A stretch of 64,000 nt of DNA, taken from positions 1-64,000 of the forward strand of contig JAFKEE010000016.1 of the NCBI GenBank assembly GCA_017307505.1, read 5' to 3'. This document shows positions 17,295-27,779 of this stretch, piece after piece. Source of the stretch: Acidobacteriota bacterium. Lineage in GTDB: Bacteria; Acidobacteriota; Terriglobia; Bryobacterales; Bryobacteraceae. The notes beneath the pieces were generated by a model. That model was not told the origin of the DNA. It saw only the letters and a program-made list of their open reading frames with translations, and did not search any database. The number at the start of each line of letters is the position of its first letter. Within the stretch, counting starts at the first letter, position 1. A program made the translations under genes and the position numbers.

Positions 17295-20210
17295 ATGACT
17301 GCACGTTTCAGGTCCCTCGCTCCTCGTGTGTTCGCACTCGCTGTCTGCCTGGCGGTGCTGGGCTTCGCGCAAGCGAAACGGCCCATCCTGCATAGAGATT
17401 TCGATGCCTGGCGCTCGATTACGGGCCAGGCGCTATCGCGGGACGGCAAGTATCTGGCTTACGCCTACATGCCGCAGGATGGGGACGGGGACCTGGTGGT
17501 CCGGGAGCTTGCGACGGGCAAGGAGTGGCGGCAGGCTGTGGGGGCGCTGCCTCCGCCGGCGATCGCTCCGGTGGATGCGGAGACGCCGCCCCCGCCGCGT
17601 ACGGTGAAGATCAGCTTCACGAGCGACGGGCAGTATCTGGTGGCGCAGACGTATCCGGCCAAAGCAGCCACTGAGCAGGCCAAAAAGGCGAAGAAACGCG
17701 CGGAAGAGATGCCGAAGCAGGGGCTGCTGATCCTCAAACTGGGCAGCGGCGATGCCGTGCGGGTGGAGAACGTGAAGAGCTTCCAGGTGCCTGAGAAGGG
17801 CGGTCCGTGGCTGGCGTACCTCAAGGAGGCGGCGGTGGCGGCGAAGCCGACCGATGCGGTGAAGACCACCGAGCAGGATGGTGACGCGGAGGATCAGGGC
17901 CGGGGCGCGGCAGGACGCGGCGCGGCGGGGGGCAAGAAGGAGTTTGGAACGGATCTGGTGCTGCGCGACCTGACCAAGGCCGAGGGCGGGGAGCGGACGT
18001 TTGCGAACGCGTCGGAGTACACGATCGCGCGGGACGGGAAGACGCTCGTCTACGCTGTTTCTTCCAAGAAAGAAGAGGAGAACGGCGTCTTTGCGGTGGC
18101 AACCGCGAGGGAAGGGGCTCCGGCGGCGCTGGCGTCCGGCAAGGGCAAGTACTCCAAGATCACCTGGAGCCGGGAGCAGGACAAGCTTGCGTTCCTGTTT
18201 GAGAAGAGTGCGATGTTGTGGGACGGATCGGCCGGCAGGGCAATGGAAGTGGTGAACACGCAGACGGCCGGCCTGCCGGCGGGCATGGTGGTGAGCGACA
18301 AGGGCGGGGTGAGTTTTTCGCGGGATGGGAAGAGGCTGTATGTGCCCGTGGCGGCTCCGCCGAAGGCCGAGAAGCCGGCGGAGGAAGCAGGGGCAGCCGA
18401 GGATCGGGTCCTGATGGATCTGTGGCGCTGGAACGACGACCTGGTGCAGCCGATGCAGAAGGTGCGGGCGAACCAGGAGCGGAACCGGACGTATCGAGGG
18501 GTGTACGACATCGCGGCCAAGAAGTATGTCCAACTGGCGACGCCGGCGATGCAGACTGTGCTGCCTACGGATGACGGGCTGATGGGCCTGGGGCTGGACG
18601 ACCGGGCCTGGCGGCGGATGATCGACTACGATTCGACGTACCAGGACGTGTACCTGGTAGACGGCAACAGCGGCCAGCGGAAGCTGATGCTGCGGCAACT
18701 GCCGGGCGGAGGAGGACCGGGGGGCGGGCTGCAGATTGCTCCGAACGGGAAGCACGCGTTCTACTACAACACCAAGGCCTGGCACGTGATGACACTGCCG
18801 GAGGGTGCTTCGAGGAATGTGAGCTCGTCGCTGGGTGTGGCGTTTTTTGATGAGGAAGACGACACGCCGAATCCGCCGGGCTCGTATGGGCACTCGGGTT
18901 GGGCGAAGGACAGCCAGAGCTTTTTCGTGAACGACCGCTACGATGTGTGGCAGATCTTTGTGGATGGGCGGCCGGCCCGGAACCTGACGTCGGGCGAGGG
19001 CCGGAAGGCAAAGATCCAGTTCCGTCTGCAGCGCGTGGATGCTGTGGATGAGAGTGAAGACCGGGGCGTCGATGCGACGAAGCCATTCACGTTCCGGGCG
19101 GAAAGTGAAGCGACCCGGGAGAGCGGGTTCTTCCGGGTGACCGGCCAGGGCGCGCCACAGAAGCTGTTGTGGGGTGCGAAGAACTACCGGTTCGTGGCAC
19201 GAGCGAAAGAGGCAGATGCCGTGCTGATCACGGCATCACGGTTCGACGAATTTCCTGACCTGCAACTGACCGATCCGAATTTCACCGCTCCGAAGAAAGT
19301 GAGCAGCGGCGGGTCGCAGATGGAGCCGTTCCTGTGGGGCCAGGGGGAACTGGTGTCGTACAAGAACGCGGATGGCGTGCCGCTGCAGGCCGCTCTGTAC
19401 AAGCCGGCGAACTTCGACCCGAAGAAGAAGTACCCGATGATTGTGTACATCTACGAGAAGCTGTCGCAGAGCGTGCATGCGTTTGTGGAACCGCGGCCGA
19501 GCCACAACATCAACTTCAGCCAGTACACGTCGCAGGGGTATGTGATTCTGACACCGGACATTGTGTACTCGGTGGGGCATCCGGGCCAGAGCGCGTTGAA
19601 GTGTGTGCTGCCGGCGATCCAGTCGGTGGTGGATCTTGGGTTCATCGACGAGAAGAGGATCGGGATTCAGGGGCACAGCTGGGGCGGGTACCAGATTGCG
19701 TATATGGTGACGCAGACGAACCGGTTCCGCGCGGCGGAGGCCGGGGCTCCGGTGGGCAATATGACGTCGGCCTACAGCGGGATCCGGTGGGGCAGCGGCA
19801 TGCCACGGCAGTTCCAATATGAGAAGGCGCAGAGCCGCATCGGGCCTTCGCTGTACGACAACCCGCTGCTGTACATCGAGAATTCGCCCATCTTCCAGGT
19901 GAAGCGGGTGGAGACGCCGATGCTGATCCTGCACGACGACAACGACGACGCGGTGCCGTGGTATCAGGGGATCGAGTTCTTCCTGGCACTGCGGCGGACG
20001 GGCAAGGAAGCGTACCTGATGAACTACAACGGCGAGCTGCACGGGTTGCGGCGCAGGCCGGACCAGAAAGACTACGCGATCAGGATGCAGCAGTTCTTCG
20101 ATCACTTCCTGAAGGACGCGGACAGGCCGGAGTGGATGGAGAAGGGGATCCCCTTCATTGAGCGCGAAGAAGAAAAAGAGCGGTTTGAGAAGCTGACGGA
20201 CCAACGGTGA
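17295..20210 (+). CDS. Exported S9-family (prolyl oligopeptidase-type) serine peptidase, 971 aa
   Basis: A large secreted peptidase. The signal peptide is PRVFALAVCLAVLGFAQA. A long beta-propeller region (about 40-690) contains TolB/WD-like motifs such as ALSRDGKYLAYAY and VSFSRDGKRLYV plus a Gly/Ala-rich linker near residue 200. The C-terminal alpha/beta-hydrolase domain (about 700-955) has GIQGHSWGGYQIAY (nucleophile Ser), LHDDNDDAVPW (Asp) and NGELHGLRRRPD (His). These enzymes cleave short peptides in the periplasm. The GNAT gene starts 4 nt downstream, so the two are probably co-transcribed. Confidence 0.93.
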   Translation: MTARFRSLAPRVFALAVCLAVLGFAQAKRPILHRDFDAWRSITGQALSRDGKYLAYAYMPQDGDGDLVVRELATGKEWRQAVGALPPPAIAPVDAETPPPPRTVKISFTSDGQYLVAQTYPAKAATEQAKKAKKRAEEMPKQGLLILKLGSGDAVRVENVKSFQVPEKGGPWLAYLKEAAVAAKPTDAVKTTEQDGDAEDQGRGAAGRGAAGGKKEFGTDLVLRDLTKAEGGERTFANASEYTIARDGKTLVYAVSSKKEEENGVFAVATAREGAPAALASGKGKYSKITWSREQDKLAFLFEKSAMLWDGSAGRAMEVVNTQTAGLPAGMVVSDKGGVSFSRDGKRLYVPVAAPPKAEKPAEEAGAAEDRVLMDLWRWNDDLVQPMQKVRANQERNRTYRGVYDIAAKKYVQLATPAMQTVLPTDDGLMGLGLDDRAWRRMIDYDSTYQDVYLVDGNSGQRKLMLRQLPGGGGPGGGLQIAPNGKHAFYYNTKAWHVMTLPEGASRNVSSSLGVAFFDEEDDTPNPPGSYGHSGWAKDSQSFFVNDRYDVWQIFVDGRPARNLTSGEGRKAKIQFRLQRVDAVDESEDRGVDATKPFTFRAESEATRESGFFRVTGQGAPQKLLWGAKNYRFVARAKEADAVLITASRFDEFPDLQLTDPNFTAPKKVSSGGSQMEPFLWGQGELVSYKNADGVPLQAALYKPANFDPKKKYPMIVYIYEKLSQSVHAFVEPRPSHNINFSQYTSQGYVILTPDIVYSVGHPGQSALKCVLPAIQSVVDLGFIDEKRIGIQGHSWGGYQIAYMVTQTNRFRAAEAGAPVGNMTSAYSGIRWGSGMPRQFQYEKAQSRIGPSLYDNPLLYIENSPIFQVKRVETPMLILHDDNDDAVPWYQGIEFFLALRRTGKEAYLMNYNGELHGLRRRPDQKDYAIRMQQFFDHFLKDADRPEWMEKGIPFIEREEEKERFEKLTDQR

Positions 20211-20213
20211 GTT

Positions 20214-20750
20214 ATGGAGACTGAGCGTCTACTGCTGTTGCCGTGGCGGGCAGGTGACGAGTGGCTGATTGAGCCGCTGGCAACGGATCCGCTGGTGATG
20301 AGGTATATCACCGGCGGAACGCCGATGACGGCGGAGCAGATTCAGGGCTTCGTGGGCCGTCAGGCCGCGCTGTATGCCGAACTGGGGTTGTGCCGGTGGC
20401 GGCTGCAACTGAAGGAGACGGGCGAGTCGATCGGGTTTGCGGGCGTAGGCCGGCTGACGGGCATGGAGGAGCTGGAGATCGGGTGGTGGCTGGCTCCGGT
20501 GCACTGGGGAAAGGGCTATGCGACGGAAGGCGGGCGGGCGGCGCTGAGGGATGCGTTTGAGAGGTGCGGCCTCCCCAAAGTGATCTCGATTACACGGCCG
20601 GAGAACACGGCTTCCCAGCGAGTGATGCAGCGGCTCGGGCTGTACTACGAGGGCCGGCGCATGCACGCCGGCCTGGAGCATGTTGTCTATACGGCCACTC
20701 GCGACGAGTGGCTGACGGCGGAGCTAAACCGCACGGGCAGCGGTCGCTGA
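20214..20750 (+). CDS. GNAT-family N-acetyltransferase (RimJ/RimL-like)
   Basis: A 178-residue cytosolic acetyltransferase. It begins with the RimJ/L-type TERLLLLPWRAGDEW and has EIGWWLAPVHWGKGYATEGG, where the WGKGYAT loop is the acetyl-CoA pyrophosphate-binding motif A, and ENTASQRVMQRLGL (motif B). The substrate is likely an amino group of a protein N-terminus or small amine and cannot be named. It begins 4 nt after the S9 peptidase stop. Its 3' end overlaps the convergent epimerase gene by 27 bp. Confidence 0.88.
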   Translation: METERLLLLPWRAGDEWLIEPLATDPLVMRYITGGTPMTAEQIQGFVGRQAALYAELGLCRWRLQLKETGESIGFAGVGRLTGMEELEIGWWLAPVHWGKGYATEGGRAALRDAFERCGLPKVISITRPENTASQRVMQRLGLYYEGRRMHAGLEHVVYTATRDEWLTAELNRTGSGR

Positions 20751-21596
20751 GATTGCCTGACCGGCGGTTTCGCGCAGGAAGGATACGCCTTCGCTGGCGA
20801 TAGCGTCGACGGTCGGAGCGAGGTCGCGCCAGATGCAGGCCGCAGCGGCGATCTCCTTGACGCGGGAGCCGAAACTTTCAATGACGCACCAGTCGTCGTA
20901 GCCGGTGTCGCGGAGTGCGGCGAAGACGCCGGCCCATTCCACATTGCCGGTGCCGGGGATGCCGCGATCGTTCTCGCAGGTGTGGACGTGGGCGATGTGC
21001 TGGCCGAGTCCGCGGATGGCGTCGCCGGCGTGTTTGTCCTCGATATTGGAGTGGAAGGTGTCGAAGAGGATGCCGATGTAGGGGTCGTGGATTTCGGCGC
21101 AGAGCTTCGCACCGTCGGCGGCGGTGTTGAGGACGTAGGTTTCGAAGCGGTTGAGGGGCTCGACGGCGAGGGTGACGTCGTGGGCGCGCAGGGTGGGGGC
21201 GAGGGCCTTGAGTTCATCGACTCCGCGTTTCCACTCGTCCTCGGTGCGGCGCCGGCCGGGCAGATAGCCCACAGGCGACAGATAGGGGCCCACGAAGACG
21301 GGTGAGCCTATTTCGGCGGCGGTCTCGATGCCGCGTTTCATGAACTCGCGGGCGCGTTCGCGGATGGAGAGATCGTCGCTGACGAGACTGACGTCGCCCG
21401 TGAGGGCGGAACAGAAAGTGACTTCCAGGCCTTCATTGTGCGCGGCCTCGCGGATGAGGCGCGCCGGGAATCCGTCGAAGGCAAATCGGGCGACCTCCAC
21501 GCCATCGAAGCCCCAGGACTTGATCTTAGCCAGCAGGGGCAGGTGGTCGAGATCAAAGGCGGCGGTCCAGAGGAGAGTATTGATGCCGAATTTCAT
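20724..21596 (-). CDS. Sugar phosphate isomerase/epimerase (AP-endonuclease-2-like TIM barrel)
   Basis: A 290-residue TIM-barrel protein of the D-tagatose/D-psicose 3-epimerase group. Metal ligands are visible as Glu in AVEPLNRFETY, Asp-His in FDTFHSNIED, His in HVHTCENDRG and Glu in CVIESFG, the classical E/D/H/E set. The start MKFGINTLLW is typical. ATG 21596 overlaps the stop of a possible 41-codon upstream frame (ATGA), and AAGGA lies about 10 nt upstream. It probably interconverts keto-sugars in the cytosol; the exact substrate is unknown. Confidence 0.9.
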   Translation of the reverse strand: MKFGINTLLWTAAFDLDHLPLLAKIKSWGFDGVEVARFAFDGFPARLIREAAHNEGLEVTFCSALTGDVSLVSDDLSIRERAREFMKRGIETAAEIGSPVFVGPYLSPVGYLPGRRRTEDEWKRGVDELKALAPTLRAHDVTLAVEPLNRFETYVLNTAADGAKLCAEIHDPYIGILFDTFHSNIEDKHAGDAIRGLGQHIAHVHTCENDRGIPGTGNVEWAGVFAALRDTGYDDWCVIESFGSRVKEIAAAACIWRDLAPTVDAIASEGVSFLRETAGQAISATAARAV

Positions 21597-21718
21597 AGAG
21601 CGTGGTCCTTAGGAGAGGTGGTGCCGGGCAGAATGTGGCGGGGCCGGCCCGCCGGCGGTTCGAACGAACTACGGAAGAGGCCTATGCCCCAGAGGATGGG
21701 GATGACGCTGGCTTTCAT
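21593..21718 (-). CDS. Possible 41-aa upstream peptide coupled to the epimerase gene
   Basis: An ATG at 21718 opens a 41-codon frame whose TGA (21593-21595) overlaps the epimerase ATG in the classic ATGA arrangement. The peptide starts MKASVIPILWGIGLFRSSFE, somewhat hydrophobic, then turns Pro/Gly-rich. A weak GAAGG lies upstream. I do not recognise it, and it could be chance, a leader peptide or a gene remnant. Confidence 0.3.
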   Translation of the reverse strand: MKASVIPILWGIGLFRSSFEPPAGRPRHILPGTTSPKDHAL

Positions 21719-21746
21719 AGAGTGCCTTCGAGCTTATCGCATCGGT

Positions 21747-22292
21747 TCATGCAGCGGGGTCCTCGGAGAAGATGCGGAGGAGTTCGAGCGGCTTTTTGTC
21801 GCTGGTGTTGCGGATTTCGAGGCCACGGCGGGCCCGTTCGCCCGTGATGAAGACCTCGTCTGGTGTGAGTTTTCCTTCGTGCAGGGCGTGGGGGGACTGG
21901 ATTTCGACCTTGGCCACGAGGCCCTGGCCGCGAAGGCAGAGGAGGACAACGGGCCCTTTGTACTGAAGGTGGCCGGATTCGCCAGGCTGGAGGGTCCAGC
22001 GGTCCGAGACGGGGCCGAGTTCGACATCGTCAAGGGGCTGGAGAGTGAGGTCGTTTTTGGTCCAGCGAGCGAGAACGTTCCAGTCGGGAGCCTGGGCGCC
22101 AAGGTACCAGTCGCGAAGTTTGTCGAAGGCATCGCGCAAGGGGATGCGGCGGGCACCGATGGCGATGCAGCTGAGATGGGGTTCGGTGATGGACGCGATC
22201 CAGCGTTCGCCGTTTTCAGCGAAGTTGGGGGCGAGGCGAACGACGCCTTCTCCGGCCGCGACGGCTCCGCGCAAAAGGGTGACGCTCGGCAT
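21747..22292 (-). CDS. Hypothetical protein, 181 aa
   Basis: A soluble, beta-rich protein without signal peptide or membrane segment. Recognisable stretches are MPSVTLLRGAVAAGEGVVRL, then RDAFDKLRDWYLGAQAP, and a C-terminal half (LQPGESGHLQYKGPVVLLCL, KVEIQSP, IRNTSDKKPLELLRIF) that could be a small cupin-like sandwich. I cannot name a family. It lies between the SDR gene and the epimerase on the same strand, so a sugar or polyol metabolic context is possible. The alternative longer frame in another phase is Pro/Ser/Ala-rich and looks like a shadow. Confidence 0.55.
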   Translation of the reverse strand: MPSVTLLRGAVAAGEGVVRLAPNFAENGERWIASITEPHLSCIAIGARRIPLRDAFDKLRDWYLGAQAPDWNVLARWTKNDLTLQPLDDVELGPVSDRWTLQPGESGHLQYKGPVVLLCLRGQGLVAKVEIQSPHALHEGKLTPDEVFITGERARRGLEIRNTSDKKPLELLRIFSEDPAA

Positions 22293-22353
22293 GACGGCTT
22301 CATCCTACACCTCGGGGGAGGTGAGGTGGCGGAGGGGCGGGGTAAGGATGGAT

Positions 22354-22391
22354 AGCCGACCTGGGGGTCGGCTGCGGACAAGGGTGTCCGC
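22354..22391. repeat. Two adjacent NGGG-loop hairpins downstream of the SDR gene
   Basis: AGCCGACC-TGGG-GGTCGGCT (22354-22373) is followed with no gap by GCGGACA-AGGG-TGTCCGC (22374-22391). Both are perfect stems with four-base NGGG loops. A third hairpin of the same form occurs on the other side of the SDR gene. They resemble REP-like palindromic units and could also stop transcripts, although no T-tract follows. Confidence 0.75.
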
Positions 22392-22429
22392 CCTCCCACT
22401 GAGTTTGGAGTCGGGCTTGGGTTTTGGGG

Positions 22430-23161
<732 letters not shown>

Positions 23162-23175
23162 GCAAGCAGGATAGC

Positions 23176-23197
23176 GCCCGGACCCGGGGGTCCGGGC
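23176..23197. repeat. NGGG-loop hairpin upstream of the SDR gene
   Basis: GCCCGGACC-CGGG-GGTCCGGGC is a perfect 9-bp stem with a CGGG loop, in the same form as the pair at 22354-22391. It lies in the 44-bp gap between the arabinofuranosidase stop and the SDR start. Confidence 0.75.
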
Positions 23198-23205
23198 ACA
23201 CGCTG

Positions 23206-24771
<1,566 letters not shown>

Positions 24772-24952
24772 AGGGCCTCCAGAACGAGTGCGGTGATTCC
24801 TGGGTATTCTATCGAGAATGCGGGGCATGTGCACGGGGGTTGCGGAATGAGTAAAGGGGAGGTTCTTTGAAAGGGCTTCCACGAGGTGGAGTGCTGACGG
24901 GCAGACGTGAGGGGCGATCGAAGGGGAAGAGATTGAGGGGGCGAGAGGGGCT

Positions 24953-25041
24953 TGGTGCCCGGGGCGGGGATCGAACCCGCACGACCCTTTCGGGTCAACG
25001 GATTTTAAGTCCGTTGCGTCTGCCAGTTTCGCCACCCGGGC
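24953..25041 (-). tRNA. tRNA-Leu (anticodon TAA), CCA encoded
   Basis: On the minus strand the acceptor stem GCCCGGG (25041-25035) pairs with CCCGGGC (24963-24957), followed by discriminator A and an encoded CCA (24955-24953). The anticodon stem-loop reads AACGGACTTAAAATCCGTT, giving anticodon TAA. A long variable arm (GACCCGAAAGGGTC) and the T-loop GGGTTCGATCCC identify a class II tRNA of leucine type. Confidence 0.96.
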
Positions 25042-25252
25042 CTGATGAAAAGAAAGGACTTACTCGTGAAGTGCAGAACTCTCCGCTTCCAGTGTACCGG
25101 AAACTATGGAAACTGCCGGGGTTATCCGCTACGCGAGTTACGGGTCGGGGCAGGCGCAGGCAGAAACCCCCATCGAAAGATAATCAACTGATTAAGAACT
25201 TAATCTCCTAATTTGGGTCAAGATCATTCGGTCTCGCGCCGATGTGAAGACA

Positions 25253-25675
25253 ATGCAAGCACAAGCTACAACGTGGTTTCCGTGGAAGGACGCGTACTCC
25301 GTCCAGGTGCCGGAGATCGATGAGCAGCATAAGCGCCTGGTCGCAATCATTAACCGGTTGCAGGATGCGATGCTCCAGGGAAAGGGCCGGGCGGTCATCG
25401 AATCGGTCCTGAGCGACCTGGAGGATTATACAAGGACTCATTTCACGTTCGAGGAGCAACTGCTGGCCAGGTGCGGTTATCCGAAGTTCGTGGCGCACGA
25501 GGCCCAGCACAGGGGGTTCATCGCCAAGCTGACGCAGCTTCGCGATGAGTACCGTTCCGGCTCAATCACGATGTCGGTGCAGGTGATGGAGTTTATGAGA
25601 GACTGGCTGACCCAGCACATCCTGTTGGAGGACAAAGCCTACTCGGAACACATGACACTAGCCGTTACGAAGTAA
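25253..25675 (+). CDS. Bacteriohemerythrin
   Basis: A 140-residue four-helix oxygen- or iron-binding protein. All di-iron ligands are present in the right order: His in EIDEQHKRL, HFTFE (HxxxE), HEAQH (HxxxH) and HILLED (HxxxxD). The leading WFPWKDAYSV is the usual N-terminal arm. Single-domain hemerythrins carry O2 to microaerobic or oxygen-using enzymes or store it. The ATG at 25253 is preferred; a GTG at 25244 is in frame, and neither has a clear Shine-Dalgarno. The 211 bp between the tRNA and this gene contain nothing else I can name. Confidence 0.93.
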   Translation: MQAQATTWFPWKDAYSVQVPEIDEQHKRLVAIINRLQDAMLQGKGRAVIESVLSDLEDYTRTHFTFEEQLLARCGYPKFVAHEAQHRGFIAKLTQLRDEYRSGSITMSVQVMEFMRDWLTQHILLEDKAYSEHMTLAVTK

Positions 25676-25876
25676 GGGGGATTGCGGAATTCGAGGAGGG
25701 AACGTCCTGTTGCTGAGCGGCCGTCTGCCGTTCAGCGACTGGATGTGGCGGAGCGGATCCTCCGGCCAAACCTCGCGGGCGGTCAAAGTTCTTCGATACC
25801 GGACCGCCCTCCGCCGACGTCCAATGTAACGGATAATGAGAATATCCGACATCGGCTCGAAAGGGATCCAATCCAC

Positions 25877-27760
25877 ATGAAGCAGCTCTGCGCGGCGTTA
25901 CTGGGCGCCGTGTCACTGGTATTCCCGGTTTGTGCGCAGAGTGCGCCGCCCGTTCGACCCGCCTCGGTTCACACGCCCTACGGCGAAGCACCCAAGCTCC
26001 CAGCCACCCTGCCCGAACGCCCGAAAGCCGGTCCGGTGCCTATCATGCGCGCGTCCGAGGTGAAGGCCGGCATGCAGGGCATCGCGTGGACTGTTTTCCA
26101 GGGCACGGCGCCGGAAGCGATCCCGGTAGAGATCATCGGTCCATGGAAAAATGCCTGGGGTCCGCGGCAGGACGTGATCCTGGCGAAGTTGGGCGGCAAA
26201 GCGGCAAAGACAAACGTGGCCGGCGGGATGAGCGGGAGCCCTGTTTATATCGACGGGAAGCTGGTGGGCGCGATTGCGCTGCGCATCAGCGTGTTTTCGC
26301 CGGATGCCATCTGCGGCATCACGCCGATCGAGCAGATGCTGGAGATCAATTCGATTGATGAGAGCCGGCCGTCGAGTGCTAAGTCGCCCCAGCAGCCGAC
26401 GGCCCGGGCTGAACTCATCCCGCCCGCCTCGCTGCTGGATCCCTCGGCGCGGCTGGTGCCGATCGACACTCCATTGACGTTCTCGGGCTTTCACGAAGCG
26501 ACTTTGCGGGAGTTCAAACCTTACTTCGACCAGATGGGCATCACAGCGGTGCAGGGCGGTGCGGCCGGTGCGGTGACATCCTCAAAACCCGCTGCCGGAT
26601 GGCAGAACTCGCTGCAGCCTGGTGAAGCGATTGCGGGCGTCCTGGTATCGGGCGATATGAGCATCACCGGCCTGGGCACGGTCACATACAACGACGGCAA
26701 GCGCGTGCTGGGTTTCGGACACAGCTTCTTCAACCTGGGTCCCGTGAGCATGCCGATGAGCAAAGGCGAAGTGCTGATGGTGCTGAGTTCGGCGTTCCAG
26801 CCGAACAAGTTCGCGAACGCGACGGAGATTGCGGGCGCGCTGTACCAGGACCGGCATTCCGGCATCATGGGCGAGCTGGGCGCCGCAGCGAAGACGATTC
26901 CGGTGGATTTGAAGGTGCGGGTTCAACCGATGCCGGGCGGTCCGGTGGTGGAGAAGAAGTATCACTTCGATGCATTCATTCACCCGAAGTGGACGCCGTT
27001 CCTGATGATGCTGACCACATTCAACACGCTGAATGACATCAACTCGGCCGCGGCCGATGAGGCGACGTTCAAGCTCGACGGTAAGGTGGAATTCGACGGA
27101 CTGGAGACGCTACAGGCCAGCACGATGGTGGTGAGCGGCGATTCGCCGATGCCGGCCCCAATGCAGATCGGCTCCTGGTGGGCCGAGAAGTTCAGCCGTC
27201 TGTTCTCGAATCCCCGGGAGATTCCGAAGGTCAAGCATGTGGAAGTCGTCGTGGAGATGCAGGCGGAACGACGGGTGACGACCGTGGAGAGCGCCTGGCT
27301 GGACAACTCAGAGATCTCGCCGGGCGGAGAGTTGACGGGCAGGGTGGCGCTGCGGCCGTGGCGTGGGGAGCGCGTGCTGCGCGAGTTCAAGGTGAAGGTA
27401 CCCGAGAACATCACGCGCGGGGATCACCGGCTGCTGCTGAGCGACTCGGACACGCTGAACCGGACTCAGTTGATGGCGGGCATGTCGAATCGCACGCTGG
27501 ATCTGACGCAAACCGTGTCGCTGATCAACCAGGAGCGGTCGAACGACAAGCTGTATGTTTCGCTGGTGGATCCACGGCCGACGGTGTATGCCGACGATCG
27601 CGCGCTGGCGGACGTACCGACATCGGTGTTGAATGTCATGCAGTCCGGAAGGAGCGGGCGCCCGATGGCGGCGACCGCCGAAACAGCGCACATGGTGGAG
27701 TCGATTGCGCTCGATCAGGTTGTCAGCGGCAATGCCGCGGTGCGCTTCACGGTGAAGTAA
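25877..27760 (+). CDS. Secreted SpoIVB-type peptidase S55 domain protein
   Basis: A 627-residue exported protein. Signal peptide: CAALLGAVSLVFPVCAQSA. An S55 domain (about 50-240) contains IMRASEVKAGMQGIAWTVFQG, the trypsin-like nucleophile motif NVAGGMSGSPVYIDGKLVGA and GITPIEQML. In Bacillus, SpoIVB has this domain after a PDZ domain and cleaves SpoIVFA during sporulation; here the PDZ is absent and about 390 further residues of unknown beta-rich sequence follow. The ATG at 25877 is chosen because it opens into the signal peptide, with AAAGGG just upstream. The beta-propeller gene starts 19 bp downstream, so the two likely work together outside the cytoplasm. Confidence 0.85.
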   Translation: MKQLCAALLGAVSLVFPVCAQSAPPVRPASVHTPYGEAPKLPATLPERPKAGPVPIMRASEVKAGMQGIAWTVFQGTAPEAIPVEIIGPWKNAWGPRQDVILAKLGGKAAKTNVAGGMSGSPVYIDGKLVGAIALRISVFSPDAICGITPIEQMLEINSIDESRPSSAKSPQQPTARAELIPPASLLDPSARLVPIDTPLTFSGFHEATLREFKPYFDQMGITAVQGGAAGAVTSSKPAAGWQNSLQPGEAIAGVLVSGDMSITGLGTVTYNDGKRVLGFGHSFFNLGPVSMPMSKGEVLMVLSSAFQPNKFANATEIAGALYQDRHSGIMGELGAAAKTIPVDLKVRVQPMPGGPVVEKKYHFDAFIHPKWTPFLMMLTTFNTLNDINSAAADEATFKLDGKVEFDGLETLQASTMVVSGDSPMPAPMQIGSWWAEKFSRLFSNPREIPKVKHVEVVVEMQAERRVTTVESAWLDNSEISPGGELTGRVALRPWRGERVLREFKVKVPENITRGDHRLLLSDSDTLNRTQLMAGMSNRTLDLTQTVSLINQERSNDKLYVSLVDPRPTVYADDRALADVPTSVLNVMQSGRSGRPMAATAETAHMVESIALDQVVSGNAAVRFTVK

Positions 27761-27779
27761 AAGGCCTCAGAACGAACCA

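Noticed and set aside
17433-18893. Minus-strand 486-codon open frame inside the S9 peptidase gene
   Set aside because: Arg/His-rich mirror of a strong coding region with no recognisable motifs.
25042-25252. Riboswitch or small RNA between the tRNA and hemerythrin genes
   Set aside because: No consistent stem set or known riboswitch signature could be identified.
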